This document shows positions 1 through 6,527 of a stretch of DNA of 46,048 nt, in pieces. The stretch is from Synergistaceae bacterium. GTDB taxonomy: Bacteria; Synergistota; Synergistia; Synergistales; Aminobacteriaceae. Within the stretch, counting starts at the first letter, position 1; every line of letters starts with the position of its first letter. The stretch is taken from the NCBI GenBank assembly GCA_018436785.1, contig JAHDKR010000046.1, forward strand, positions 1 through 46,048, read 5' to 3'. Made by a program: the position numbers and the translations under genes. Under the pieces are notes generated by a model. That model searched no databases. It was not told the origin of the DNA and saw only the letters and a list, made by a program, of their open reading frames with translations.

Positions 1-198
1 AGCACCAAGGGAAGAGACATCCCGTTCCATATTCCGCTTGAACCGCATCCCCGTACAGGCCTTTCGTCTCCGTCGTATTGCAAGTGCGAACAGATATTGA
101 CTATCTCCAAGGAGCGGCTTGTCCGAAGACTTGGAACCGTAGACGAGGAAGTCATGAAGCGGATAGAGGAAGGCGTGCGCCTTGTGCTTGATTGCTGA
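1..198 (+). CDS. PemK/MazF-type toxin, C-terminal part (5' end outside window)
   Basis: Reading frame 1 is open from the window edge to TGA at 196-198 and encodes 65 residues. The sequence fits the C-terminal half of PemK/MazF endoribonucleases: a strand ending in FHIPLEP, then SPSYCKCEQILTISKERL, then a closing helix with RLGTVDEEVMKRIEEGVRLVL. In the family the Ser before the C-E-Q-I segment lies near the RNA-cleaving site, and the last helix packs on the dimer face. The start, and any cognate antitoxin, lie upstream of the window. Toxins of this family cleave mRNA and are neutralised by a co-transcribed antitoxin. The gene is 36 bases from a transposase and 2 kb from HigBA, so it belongs to an accessory patch. 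The family call is fairly secure for a fragment of this size, but whether the full gene is intact cannot be seen. Confidence 0.7.
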   Translation, partial: STKGRDIPFHIPLEPHPRTGLSSPSYCKCEQILTISKERLVRRLGTVDEEVMKRIEEGVRLVLDC

Positions 199-234
199 TG
201 CATTGAAAGAAAAACGCTCGGCGGTTGTATTCGC

Positions 235-1965
235 ATGTCCGGCATCTTCAAGAGCGCCCGCGATGCGGACAGAAAAAAGTCCGGTTCTGAAGGCGCTTTT
301 CGCAGTGCGGTTTTATTCTCATGCATGATGGGGGCGGAAATTTTGGGTAATCTACGCGATGATCGTATCGTCGGGGGTGTGGAGTTCCAAAACTGCGGTG
401 TAGTCGCCGCATTCACGGAGCGGTTAGGCATCGTCGACTTTCTCGACAGGCATCTACCGGAACCTCGCAGAAAAGGCGCGTCGTTCGGAGTGATCGCGAA
501 GGGGCTGATCATCCAGATCCTTCATGCCCGGTTCAAGCGTATCGGATTCGGCGGCCTTTTTTTCAACAACCTTCCCACGAACCAGCTTCTCGGCCGCGGA
601 GTTCTGCCTTCTCACCTGAACGACCGAAGGATCGGGGATTTTCTTCAGGCGGTCGGCGACTACGGCCCTTCCGCCCTCTACGATGCGTTCGTCCGCGAGT
701 GCCTTGTGCCTCAGCTCCCCGACGGGGTCAATCTGCACGGAGGTAAGGTCAACTTTTGTATCCGTCAGGTGGCGAACGACGATTTCGCGTTGCAACTCGC
801 CTCGTCGGAGTCTGACTACAAGGAGCATGCGAGATATGCGGATCGCTGCGAGAAGCTGCTGAAAGCCTACTCCTTCGCTACCGTGGTGGACGGGAGCGGA
901 ACGCCGCTCTCCATGTCTCCCCTCGACGATGGTTGCATCTTTCAAAGGCCCGTTTACGGGAACGCCTTCCGGAAGGTTGCGGGCGAACTCTCCGCGCTGA
1001 GGAACGGTATGTTCTTCTATATGGGCGACGCATCCTTTCACTCGGAGATGAACCCGGAGGAGCAGGGCTTCCGATGGGTCGCCCGAGTTTCCGAAAAGAA
1101 CACGAAAGCCGCGTGCCTGCTCGACACCGACGAGGAACTCGTTCCCTCCTCCGACCAGAACTTCCGGTTGCTGGAAACGTCCGTCACCATCGGAGGCGCG
1201 GAGCAGCGATGGATTCTCGTCGAATCGGGGGAGACGGAGGAGACTGTCTTTGCGGCGGATTCTCTCAAGGAACCGATCTCCTCCGTCTCCGGTACGCCTC
1301 TGGACGATATCTGGAAAAGAACGCCAGAAAGCGGCGACCTTTTCTCCCAGCCGCTACGGAAGATTGGAGCAGGGGATTCTCAATCCTGCCATAAGGCGGA
1401 GTGTGAGGGCGGCCAGCGCCGGGATGCCGAAAAAATGATGCGCCGCAGGCAAAGACGTTTTGTTCTGGCTTCGAATTCGGTCGGTGCGGACGCGCCCTCG
1501 GCAGACGGGATCCTCGCGATGCATAATCGGCAAGGGCGCTTCGTACGCGGAATGCGCATCCTTATGGGGAAGACCATGTACCTGTCCGATCAGAAGTGCG
1601 TAGAGAGTTTCACCCGGGGCGGCGGCATGTCATTCCTGCTGACGCTCACCCTCGCGCTCTACAACCATTCGGAGAGCGAGTTGAGAAGAAGAGTGGCGCA
1701 GAGCGGCGAGCCTATGCTGGACTGGAGAGGCAAGGTTACGGAGCATCCGACGCTGAAGGAGTTCTTCAATCTTTTCGACTCGGCCTGTCTCCTCAAGGCT
1801 ACGGATGGAAAGAAGCGCGTTTCGTCCCTGCTCTGGATGAACGAGTCGACGGAAGGGGCGGCCCGCCGTATCCTCTCTCTTCTGGGAGAGGAGTTCGAGC
1901 GCTACTACGAAGTCGATCCGGAGGCCCGGCGAGTGGTGCGGGAGCTCTGGCGCGCGGCGAAGTGA
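235..1965 (+). CDS. IS1634-like (DDE) transposase, probably inactive
   Basis: 576 residues. Residues about 50-165 match the N-terminal part of IS1634-type transposases (DUF4277-like): VEFQNCGVVAAFTERLGIVDFLDRHLP, then a segment ending LNDRRIGDFLQAVGDYG. The second catalytic Asp is likely in MGDASFHSE, and FRWVARVSEKN and QRWILVES are recognisable family strands. The C-terminal helical part (FLLTLTLALYNHSESELRRR) also fits. Against activity, the place where the family has its first Asp (a DTTxF motif after the L-H strand) reads LHGGKVNFCIRQV, with no Asp-Thr-Thr. The usual N-terminal region before the DUF4277 segment is also short. No clear terminal inverted repeats or target duplication were seen around 200-235 or 1966-2060. 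The gene therefore looks like a diverged relic that has kept one long open frame. Confidence 0.65.
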   Translation: MSGIFKSARDADRKKSGSEGAFRSAVLFSCMMGAEILGNLRDDRIVGGVEFQNCGVVAAFTERLGIVDFLDRHLPEPRRKGASFGVIAKGLIIQILHARFKRIGFGGLFFNNLPTNQLLGRGVLPSHLNDRRIGDFLQAVGDYGPSALYDAFVRECLVPQLPDGVNLHGGKVNFCIRQVANDDFALQLASSESDYKEHARYADRCEKLLKAYSFATVVDGSGTPLSMSPLDDGCIFQRPVYGNAFRKVAGELSALRNGMFFYMGDASFHSEMNPEEQGFRWVARVSEKNTKAACLLDTDEELVPSSDQNFRLLETSVTIGGAEQRWILVESGETEETVFAADSLKEPISSVSGTPLDDIWKRTPESGDLFSQPLRKIGAGDSQSCHKAECEGGQRRDAEKMMRRRQRRFVLASNSVGADAPSADGILAMHNRQGRFVRGMRILMGKTMYLSDQKCVESFTRGGGMSFLLTLTLALYNHSESELRRRVAQSGEPMLDWRGKVTEHPTLKEFFNLFDSACLLKATDGKKRVSSLLWMNESTEGAARRILSLLGEEFERYYEVDPEARRVVRELWRAAK

Positions 1966-2080
1966 TCGGTTCGCCGTCGTTTTCAGCGAGGCTGGTGATG
2001 AATAGTCCACAGCGGGGAGAGAGATATGCCTTGTAGGGGTATTTTCGTCGAACTGGTGAGAGCAGGCCAAAAGAATCCTC

Positions 2081-2109
2081 TTGCCTAAATCCCGAAATGG
2101 GACTAATAT
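2081..2109 (+). promoter_or_regulatory. higBA promoter with embedded operator
   Basis: TTGCCT (2081-2086), 17-nt spacer, TAATAT (2104-2109). The spacer holds an inverted repeat, TCCC (2090-2093) and GGGA (2099-2102), placed where a HigA-type autorepressor would block polymerase. The predicted start of transcription, about 7 nt after the -10, falls at the higB ATG (2116), so the first gene may be leaderless. Confidence 0.55.
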
Positions 2110-2115
2110 ATCTCT

Positions 2116-2415
2116 ATGAGAATCATTGCGCTTTCAACATTGAAGGCTTTCTATGAACAAAGCGAATTTCATGACGCCAGAACGCCATTGGCTCAATGGT
2201 ACTCTTTTGTTAAAAGCGTACGCTGGGCATCTCCGGCGGATGTGAAGAGAGACTTTGGAAGCGCAAGTATCTTGAAATCCGGTCGGGCAGTTTTCCACAT
2301 AGCAGGAAATAAATACCGTTTAGTGGTAAAGATAAACTATGGATACGGGGTAGTCTACATTCGCTTCATCGGGACGCATGAGGCCTACGACCGTATCGAC
2401 GCTTCAGAAGTATAG
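2116..2415 (+). CDS. higB: HigB-type toxin, mRNA interferase
   Basis: 99 residues, the normal size for HigB. The protein shows the family pattern throughout: an opening helix (LKAFYEQSEFHDARTPLAQWY), then SVRWASPADVKRDFGSASIL, and the core strands RAVFHIAGNKYRLVVKI and GVVYIRFIGTHEAYDRID. HigB toxins cleave mRNA on the translating ribosome and are held inactive by HigA. The gene is followed 13 bases later by the HigA-type antitoxin, giving the toxin-first order typical of higBA. No Shine-Dalgarno sequence precedes the ATG, and the predicted transcription start coincides with it, which suggests leaderless and therefore weak translation of the toxin. The antitoxin has a strong ribosome binding site of its own, a difference that would favour excess antitoxin. 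Nothing suggests truncation. Confidence 0.9.
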   Translation: MRIIALSTLKAFYEQSEFHDARTPLAQWYSFVKSVRWASPADVKRDFGSASILKSGRAVFHIAGNKYRLVVKINYGYGVVYIRFIGTHEAYDRIDASEV

Positions 2416-2428
2416 GGGGTGTGGAGAA

Positions 2429-2791
2429 ATGATCGCGACGCGGGAGATTCGACCGATTAAAACAACCGATGATTATGAGGAGGCGCTTCGCGAGATCGAC
2501 GGCCTTATGGATGCGGAGCCCGATACGCCGGAGGGGGACCGGCTCGATGTGCTGACGACTCTTGTCGAAGTCTACGAGGCGCGCACTTTCCCTATGCCCC
2601 CGGTCGATCCTGTGGAAGCGGTCCGATTTGCGATGGAGCGGAAGGGGTTGACTCCCGTCGATCTTGTCCCCTGCATCGGGAGGCTGAACAGAGTCTACGA
2701 AGTGCTGAACCGGAAACGGGGGCTTTCCTTGCGTATGGTGCGCAATTTGCACAAAGAGCTGGGGATTCCTTTGGAGCTTCTGATCCGTTGA
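2429..2791 (+). CDS. higA: HigA-type antitoxin with XRE-like helix-turn-helix
   Basis: 120 residues. ATG 2429 is chosen because a GGGGGTGTGGAG ribosome binding site sits just before it; upstream in-frame starts lie inside higB. Residues about 1-70 form an acidic helical region (KTTDDYEEALREIDGLMDAEPDTPEGDRLDVL) characteristic of the HigA subgroup paired with this kind of HigB. The C-terminal part from AVRFAMERKGLTPVDLVPCIG to LSLRMVRNLHKELGIPLELL is a Cro/CI-type helix-turn-helix. It should bind and neutralise HigB and repress the shared promoter through the inverted repeat in the promoter spacer. It is co-transcribed with higB. The DNA-binding and toxin-pairing roles are inferred from family and position. 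Confidence 0.88.
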   Translation: MIATREIRPIKTTDDYEEALREIDGLMDAEPDTPEGDRLDVLTTLVEVYEARTFPMPPVDPVEAVRFAMERKGLTPVDLVPCIGRLNRVYEVLNRKRGLSLRMVRNLHKELGIPLELLIR

Positions 2792-2840
2792 AATGAGCGC
2801 TGCGAATCTTTCTTCTTTTTGGTCAAAGAACGGAACCATA

Positions 2841-2872
2841 CACAATAGGGCGGCTTCGGCCGCCCTATTGTG
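2841..2872. terminator. 14-bp perfect hairpin with TTCG loop between higA and a convergent gene
   Basis: Arms 2841-2854 and 2859-2872 are perfectly complementary around a TTCG tetraloop. It lies between higA (stop 2791) and the minus-strand gene ending at 2887, so it could stop transcripts from both sides. Neither strand has a run of T after the stem, so intrinsic termination is less certain than the fold. Confidence 0.6.
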
Positions 2873-2886
2873 CGTTCAGCAAACCG

Positions 2887-4557
2887 CTACCGGCGCGTCA
2901 GGAACGACAATGGCAGGAGAAGCAGCAGCGCCCACGGCGAGAATCCGACGGTGCACCCGCCCCCGCTTCCGGAGGGGCCGGGAACGGGAACCGGCGTTGC
3001 GCCGCCCTGTTCATAGGCGCCGATGTCCACCCCCGCGCCCTGGGGGCGTGGGATCCCGCGCTGGTCGGTCGCGGGGGCGCCCGCCAATGTTCCGGCGTTT
3101 ACAGCGCCACTGCCGGCGAGGAGCGCGTGCGTCCTCGTGGGGCCTCCGTTGTCCGCAAGAGCCCCGAGCAGAGGGTCGTCCGTGATGTTGCCAGTCCCGG
3201 GCTGGTCGGTGACGGAGTAGGTTACGGTAAACGTCCCGGTGTTTTCGTTTTGGATCTGTCCGAATGGGGCCACAAACCCCCAGAAGATGGAGTTCGTCGC
3301 CACGGGAGCGCTTCCTACCTGGTTGAACACGGCATCCCCTCCAAAATCGGCCCTGTTCCCCGCAAAGGTGCAGTTCATCAGCTCCGGATTGCTCCAGTTC
3401 GTGTTGAACATTCCTCCGCCCGAGGAGGCCTCGTTCGCCGAGAACGTGCAGTTGGTGACGATGGGGCTGCTGGCGGACCAGTTGTACATACCTCCGCCCG
3501 TAGGTGCGGTATTCCCGAAGAAGGTGGAATTCGTCACGGAAAGTTTGTCGAATACGCTTTTGTTGTATATCCCGCCTCCGTGCTCTCCCGCGCTGTTATG
3601 CGAGAAGGTGCACCCGGTGATCGTTTTCGTCCCGCTGCCGCCGCTGTTGTATACGCCGCCTCCTTCGATTGCGGCGCTGTTTCCGGTGAAGACGGAATCC
3701 GTCAATTCGGGCTTCCCGTCGCTGTCGAATAGCCCGCCGCCGTAACCGGAGGCGGAGTTGTATTCAAATACGCACTCTATGAACTTCGACGTTCCGCTGA
3801 GATAGGTGCATACTCCTCCCCCCCAGTAAGCGGTGTTGGAGGTGAAAGAGCAGTTTGTCAGCACGGGGGTGGAGGCATTCCACCAGATGTGCATCCCGCC
3901 GCCGTACTCTCCGGAGCTGTTCTCCGAAATGATGCAGTTCGTGATCGCGGGGCTTCCGTTGTAGTTGTAGATTCCGCCGCCGTACTTGTCCGCGTGGTTC
4001 GAGACGAAACGGCAATTCCGCACCGTCGGACTCCCCCCGTCGTTATGGATCCCGCCGCCCCGTTTGAACTCGTCCGTTGCCCCGTTCGCGTTGCCTCCGG
4101 TGATGGTGAATCCGTCGAGGACGGCGCTGCTGTTCGTTCCATCGGCGACCACCACGTGATAACTGTTGTCCGTGGTCGATCCGGGAACGCCGATGTTCCC
4201 CGACAGCACGGTTTCATTGAGTCTCCATTTCCGTTGTTTCTGCAACGTCTCTGTTCCTGCAAAACCTCCATAGAGCGTCACGCCGTTCTTCATCACGAAG
4301 GATATGGAACGGTCGATTCCGGTCGTCGGCCTGTACACACCGGCCGCTACCCAGATCTCGTCCCCGTCGACCGATGCGTTCAGCGCGTCCTGCAGGCTTC
4401 TGAAAGCATTGGTCCACGACGAGCCGTCGTTTGCTCCTGCTGCACCTGTGTTGACATAAAGGACAGCCCCCTCCGACGCAGATACGAAAAAGAGCGCGAG
4501 AAACAGCACCAGAAAGCGCAAATACCGTCTGTTTACTGAAAGCAGAGTAGTACGCAT
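2887..4557 (-). CDS. Beta-helix surface protein with choice-of-anchor Q region and Synergist-CTERM tail
   Basis: 556 residues. The start at 4557 (MRTTLLSVNRR) is chosen because AAGGAGATGATCG precedes it; it begins a clear signal peptide (hydrophobic run RFLVLFLALFFVSASEGA). The body is a series of repeats built on GGGIYN and SPxITNCxF motifs, each repeat being one or two turns of a right-handed parallel beta-helix as in polymorphic outer-membrane proteins and pectate-lyase-like folds. Near the end, AVNAG...TDQRGIPRPQGAGVDIGAYEQ is the choice-of-anchor Q signature that often precedes sorting tails. The protein ends GGGCTVGFSPWALLLLLPL plus SFLTRR, a Synergist-CTERM sorting tail. It is predicted to be exported and anchored or processed at the cell surface. 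Ligand or enzyme activity is unknown. A second protein of the same design lies at 28476-30092. Confidence 0.88.
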   Translation of the reverse strand: MRTTLLSVNRRYLRFLVLFLALFFVSASEGAVLYVNTGAAGANDGSSWTNAFRSLQDALNASVDGDEIWVAAGVYRPTTGIDRSISFVMKNGVTLYGGFAGTETLQKQRKWRLNETVLSGNIGVPGSTTDNSYHVVVADGTNSSAVLDGFTITGGNANGATDEFKRGGGIHNDGGSPTVRNCRFVSNHADKYGGGIYNYNGSPAITNCIISENSSGEYGGGMHIWWNASTPVLTNCSFTSNTAYWGGGVCTYLSGTSKFIECVFEYNSASGYGGGLFDSDGKPELTDSVFTGNSAAIEGGGVYNSGGSGTKTITGCTFSHNSAGEHGGGIYNKSVFDKLSVTNSTFFGNTAPTGGGMYNWSASSPIVTNCTFSANEASSGGGMFNTNWSNPELMNCTFAGNRADFGGDAVFNQVGSAPVATNSIFWGFVAPFGQIQNENTGTFTVTYSVTDQPGTGNITDDPLLGALADNGGPTRTHALLAGSGAVNAGTLAGAPATDQRGIPRPQGAGVDIGAYEQGGATPVPVPGPSGSGGGCTVGFSPWALLLLLPLSFLTRR

Positions 4558-4876
4558 ACGATCATCTCCTTTGTCATTTCCGAATCGCGGGAGCGAACCT
4601 TCCGGCGCGCCCTTCGACCGCCTTTTTCCTCGCACGCCAACAACCGGAGTATCCAAGCGCTCCTCCGGTACGTGTATTGTAAAACTGCGCCGCAGAAAAA
4701 AGAGAGGTGGTTTTTCCCACCCCTCTTTTTAGATGCAGCAATAGCAAGAGTCTTCGCAATAATGCTCAATCGGCCCTGTAAAGATGAGCCGGAGGATGTG
4801 TGTGAGCAGAAACCTTTGGACGAGGGGGCAAGAATAATCTGTTTCGGCGATCATGAAGCTACCGGGCTTGCTTCTT
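4558..4876. other. Intergenic region upstream of the beta-helix gene
   Basis: No gene seen. It holds the terminator of the DUF3754 gene (4697-4730), a possible minus-strand -10 (TACAAT, read from 4681 to 4676) without a good -35, and a 7-bp inverted repeat ACCGGAG/CTCCGGT (4643-4649 and 4663-4669) that would lie in the leader of the beta-helix mRNA. The AAGGAGATGATCG ribosome binding site is at the 4558 end. The rest shows no recognisable signal. Confidence 0.4.
4697..4730 (-). terminator. Intrinsic terminator of the first DUF3754 gene
   Basis: Arms 4697-4710 and 4717-4730 pair over 14 nt with one mismatch. On the minus strand the stem is followed by a run of six T. It lies about 150 nt after the stop of the minus-strand gene 4877-6289. 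Confidence 0.75.
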
Positions 4877-6289
4877 CTACTCTTTTCTTTCGTTGCTGTA
4901 CGCAAAAACGCCGTCCCACAGCTCGTCGAGGCGGATCAGGGTTTCGTCGATCGGCGGGACTCGGTACCGGTCGCCGTCCTTTACGAGGAGCTTCTTCTCC
5001 TCCAGCTTGCGGAGAGCGTCGTCCACCTCGAAGTCCAGCGTCATCCCGAAGCGTTCTTCCATCCACTGCTCGATGCGGCGGTCCAGCTCTTCTTCCGTGA
5101 ATGGTTCGCCGTTCGCGTTCCGCTCCGTCAGCAGGAAGTAGTAGGCCAACAGCGCCTCTTTGCACTCCTCCTCTTCGGCCTCCTGCACGAGAAAGTCAAA
5201 GACCCCGGCGTTGTTGTCCAGGTTGTGGAAGTAGAGCGTCTTCATCAGCTTTGCCTGGTGCTTCTCCTTCGTGATCTTATACTTGGAGAAGATCTTGAAG
5301 GTGATCACGCCGACGATGGAGAACGCAGTGAGAATGGGGAAAAGATGATTGCGGAACTCGCCCCAGTCGATCGCGCGTCCGGCGGCCACCGCGGCGATGA
5401 TCGTGCCGATGAGGAGCAGCGCGGGAATGACGCGGTTGACTACGCTGAGAATTCCGCCTACCAAGGGGAGGAGGATCAACCCCTTGTCGAGCAGCGTCAT
5501 CCGGACGGTCACGTCCGGGAAGAGCGTCTCCAGCGCGGAGACGGGGACGTTCTTGAAGACCTTCAGGAAGATGGGGGGCGTCCCCGAGGAAGCGCCGTGC
5601 CGTTTGGGCTCCTTCTTGCCGAAGAGGGCTTTCCCCGCTATGCGGCGCGCACGTTCCTGTCCGGTTTCGCCGGCGGTTTCGATGAAAGAGTCGTAGAACT
5701 GCTCCATATCCTCGCTGCTCTTCAGCTTGATCAGGATCAGAAGGCGCTGGATGATCTCCTCCTGGTCATGCGTCGGAGGCGAGACCTCGGTCTCCGGCTC
5801 CGCAGGCGCGTCTTTTTTCCGGAAGAATTTTGTCCGAGACAGCAAGTTACGAGCCTTCGGGGCAAGTTTCGACCCCCTTCGGTAGATCAGGATTTTCTCG
5901 TACCTGGCAAGGTCGACCTGCACATCCAGCCCCTCGGGCGCGGACTTTGTCATCAGCGCGTTGAGTTCGTCGAGGGGAAACTCCCTGTAGTTTGCGGCGA
6001 CGAGGATTTTTTCCAGCGCCTTCACCATCGCATCGAACTTCTTTGCGGGGTCGGTATCCGGTGCGTAGCGTTTCAGCGTGTCTGCGTCGGGGTTGAAAAA
6101 GTGATAGGCTCCCCGCGTCTTCTCCAGCGTATCGTGAAAGTCGTAGTGGTAGAGCGCCTCGACGAGGTTCGCAACTTTTTTGAACTTCTCCCGCTGTTCC
6201 CCGGAGAGCGCCCTCTCTTCGCACAGAGCCCGCACGAGGTCGTCGGTGCGCACGGGGATGAACGAGCCCCGCTCTTTCTGTTCCTCCAT
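4877..6289 (-). CDS. DUF3754 (TMEM143-like) membrane protein, paralogue A
   Basis: 470 residues. ATG 6289 is preceded by AGGAGGAGTTACG. The N-terminal 240 residues are soluble and helical and include FIPVRTDDLVRAL and LVAANYREFPLDELNALM, which is typical of DUF3754. Residues about 268-304 and 315-335 are hydrophobic and form two or three membrane segments. Between and after them are ITKEKHQAKLMKTLYFHNLDN and GVFDFLVQEAEEEECKEALLAYYFLL. The last 80 residues (FEVDDALRKLEEKKLLVKDGDRYRV) look like a winged-helix module. The molecular function of the family is unknown; the human relative TMEM143 is mitochondrial. A full-length paralogue lies at 9603-11006, and the Ca2+-ATPase lies between them, divergent from this gene. 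A role linked to ion handling or envelope physiology is inferred only from that position. Confidence 0.85.
   Translation of the reverse strand: MEEQKERGSFIPVRTDDLVRALCEERALSGEQREKFKKVANLVEALYHYDFHDTLEKTRGAYHFFNPDADTLKRYAPDTDPAKKFDAMVKALEKILVAANYREFPLDELNALMTKSAPEGLDVQVDLARYEKILIYRRGSKLAPKARNLLSRTKFFRKKDAPAEPETEVSPPTHDQEEIIQRLLILIKLKSSEDMEQFYDSFIETAGETGQERARRIAGKALFGKKEPKRHGASSGTPPIFLKVFKNVPVSALETLFPDVTVRMTLLDKGLILLPLVGGILSVVNRVIPALLLIGTIIAAVAAGRAIDWGEFRNHLFPILTAFSIVGVITFKIFSKYKITKEKHQAKLMKTLYFHNLDNNAGVFDFLVQEAEEEECKEALLAYYFLLTERNANGEPFTEEELDRRIEQWMEERFGMTLDFEVDDALRKLEEKKLLVKDGDRYRVPPIDETLIRLDELWDGVFAYSNERKE
5205..5251 (+). repeat. 47-nt exact direct repeat, copy 1
   Basis: Identical base for base to 9937-9983, inside the two paralogous DUF3754 genes (codons for the LYFHNLDNNAG segment), in the same orientation. 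A further 22-nt identical stretch follows after one difference. Confidence 0.95.
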
Positions 6290-6354
6290 CGTAACTCCTC
6301 CTGTACTCGGCTTTTCTGTGCGGACGTCCCGCTGCGGGGCGCATCCGCGCAGAA

Positions 6355-6360
6355 AGTATA
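6355..6360 (-). promoter_or_regulatory. Extended -10 promoter of DUF3754 gene A
   Basis: Minus strand reads TGC-TATACT (hexamer from 6360 to 6355), an extended -10. A weak -35 (CTGAAG) lies 17 nt upstream. An 11-nt inverted repeat with one mismatch (6314-6324 and 6344-6354) directly abuts the -10 and overlaps the expected start site. It could be an operator or a leader hairpin. Confidence 0.5.
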
Positions 6361-6451
6361 GCACGGCGTTCACGTTTCTTCAGGCGTTTCGAGAAGGGGG
6401 TATTTCGATCGCGCATTCTCTTCGGTGACGAAGAAGCGCGCCCTGAAAGCG

Positions 6452-6457
6452 TATAAT
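6452..6457 (+). promoter_or_regulatory. Possible -10 of the Ca2+-ATPase gene
   Basis: TATAAT at 6452-6457, 70 nt before the chosen start. No convincing -35 is present at 16-19 nt, so this may depend on an activator or be fortuitous. Confidence 0.4.
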
Positions 6458-6527
6458 GGAACCGTTGCGCAAAGAGACGGGAAGAAGGCCTTCACAGGTC
6501 GTCCGCGTGGATATTTGGAGGTGTGCT

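Noticed and set aside
1..2100. Intact insertion sequence with terminal inverted repeats around the transposase
   Set aside because: No convincing matching inverted ends or target-site duplication could be found flanking 235-1965.
4853..6361. 502-codon plus-strand open frame opposite the DUF3754 gene
   Set aside because: Low-complexity, Leu/Val/Arg/Glu-rich translation with no domain; it is the antisense shadow of a conserved GC-rich gene.
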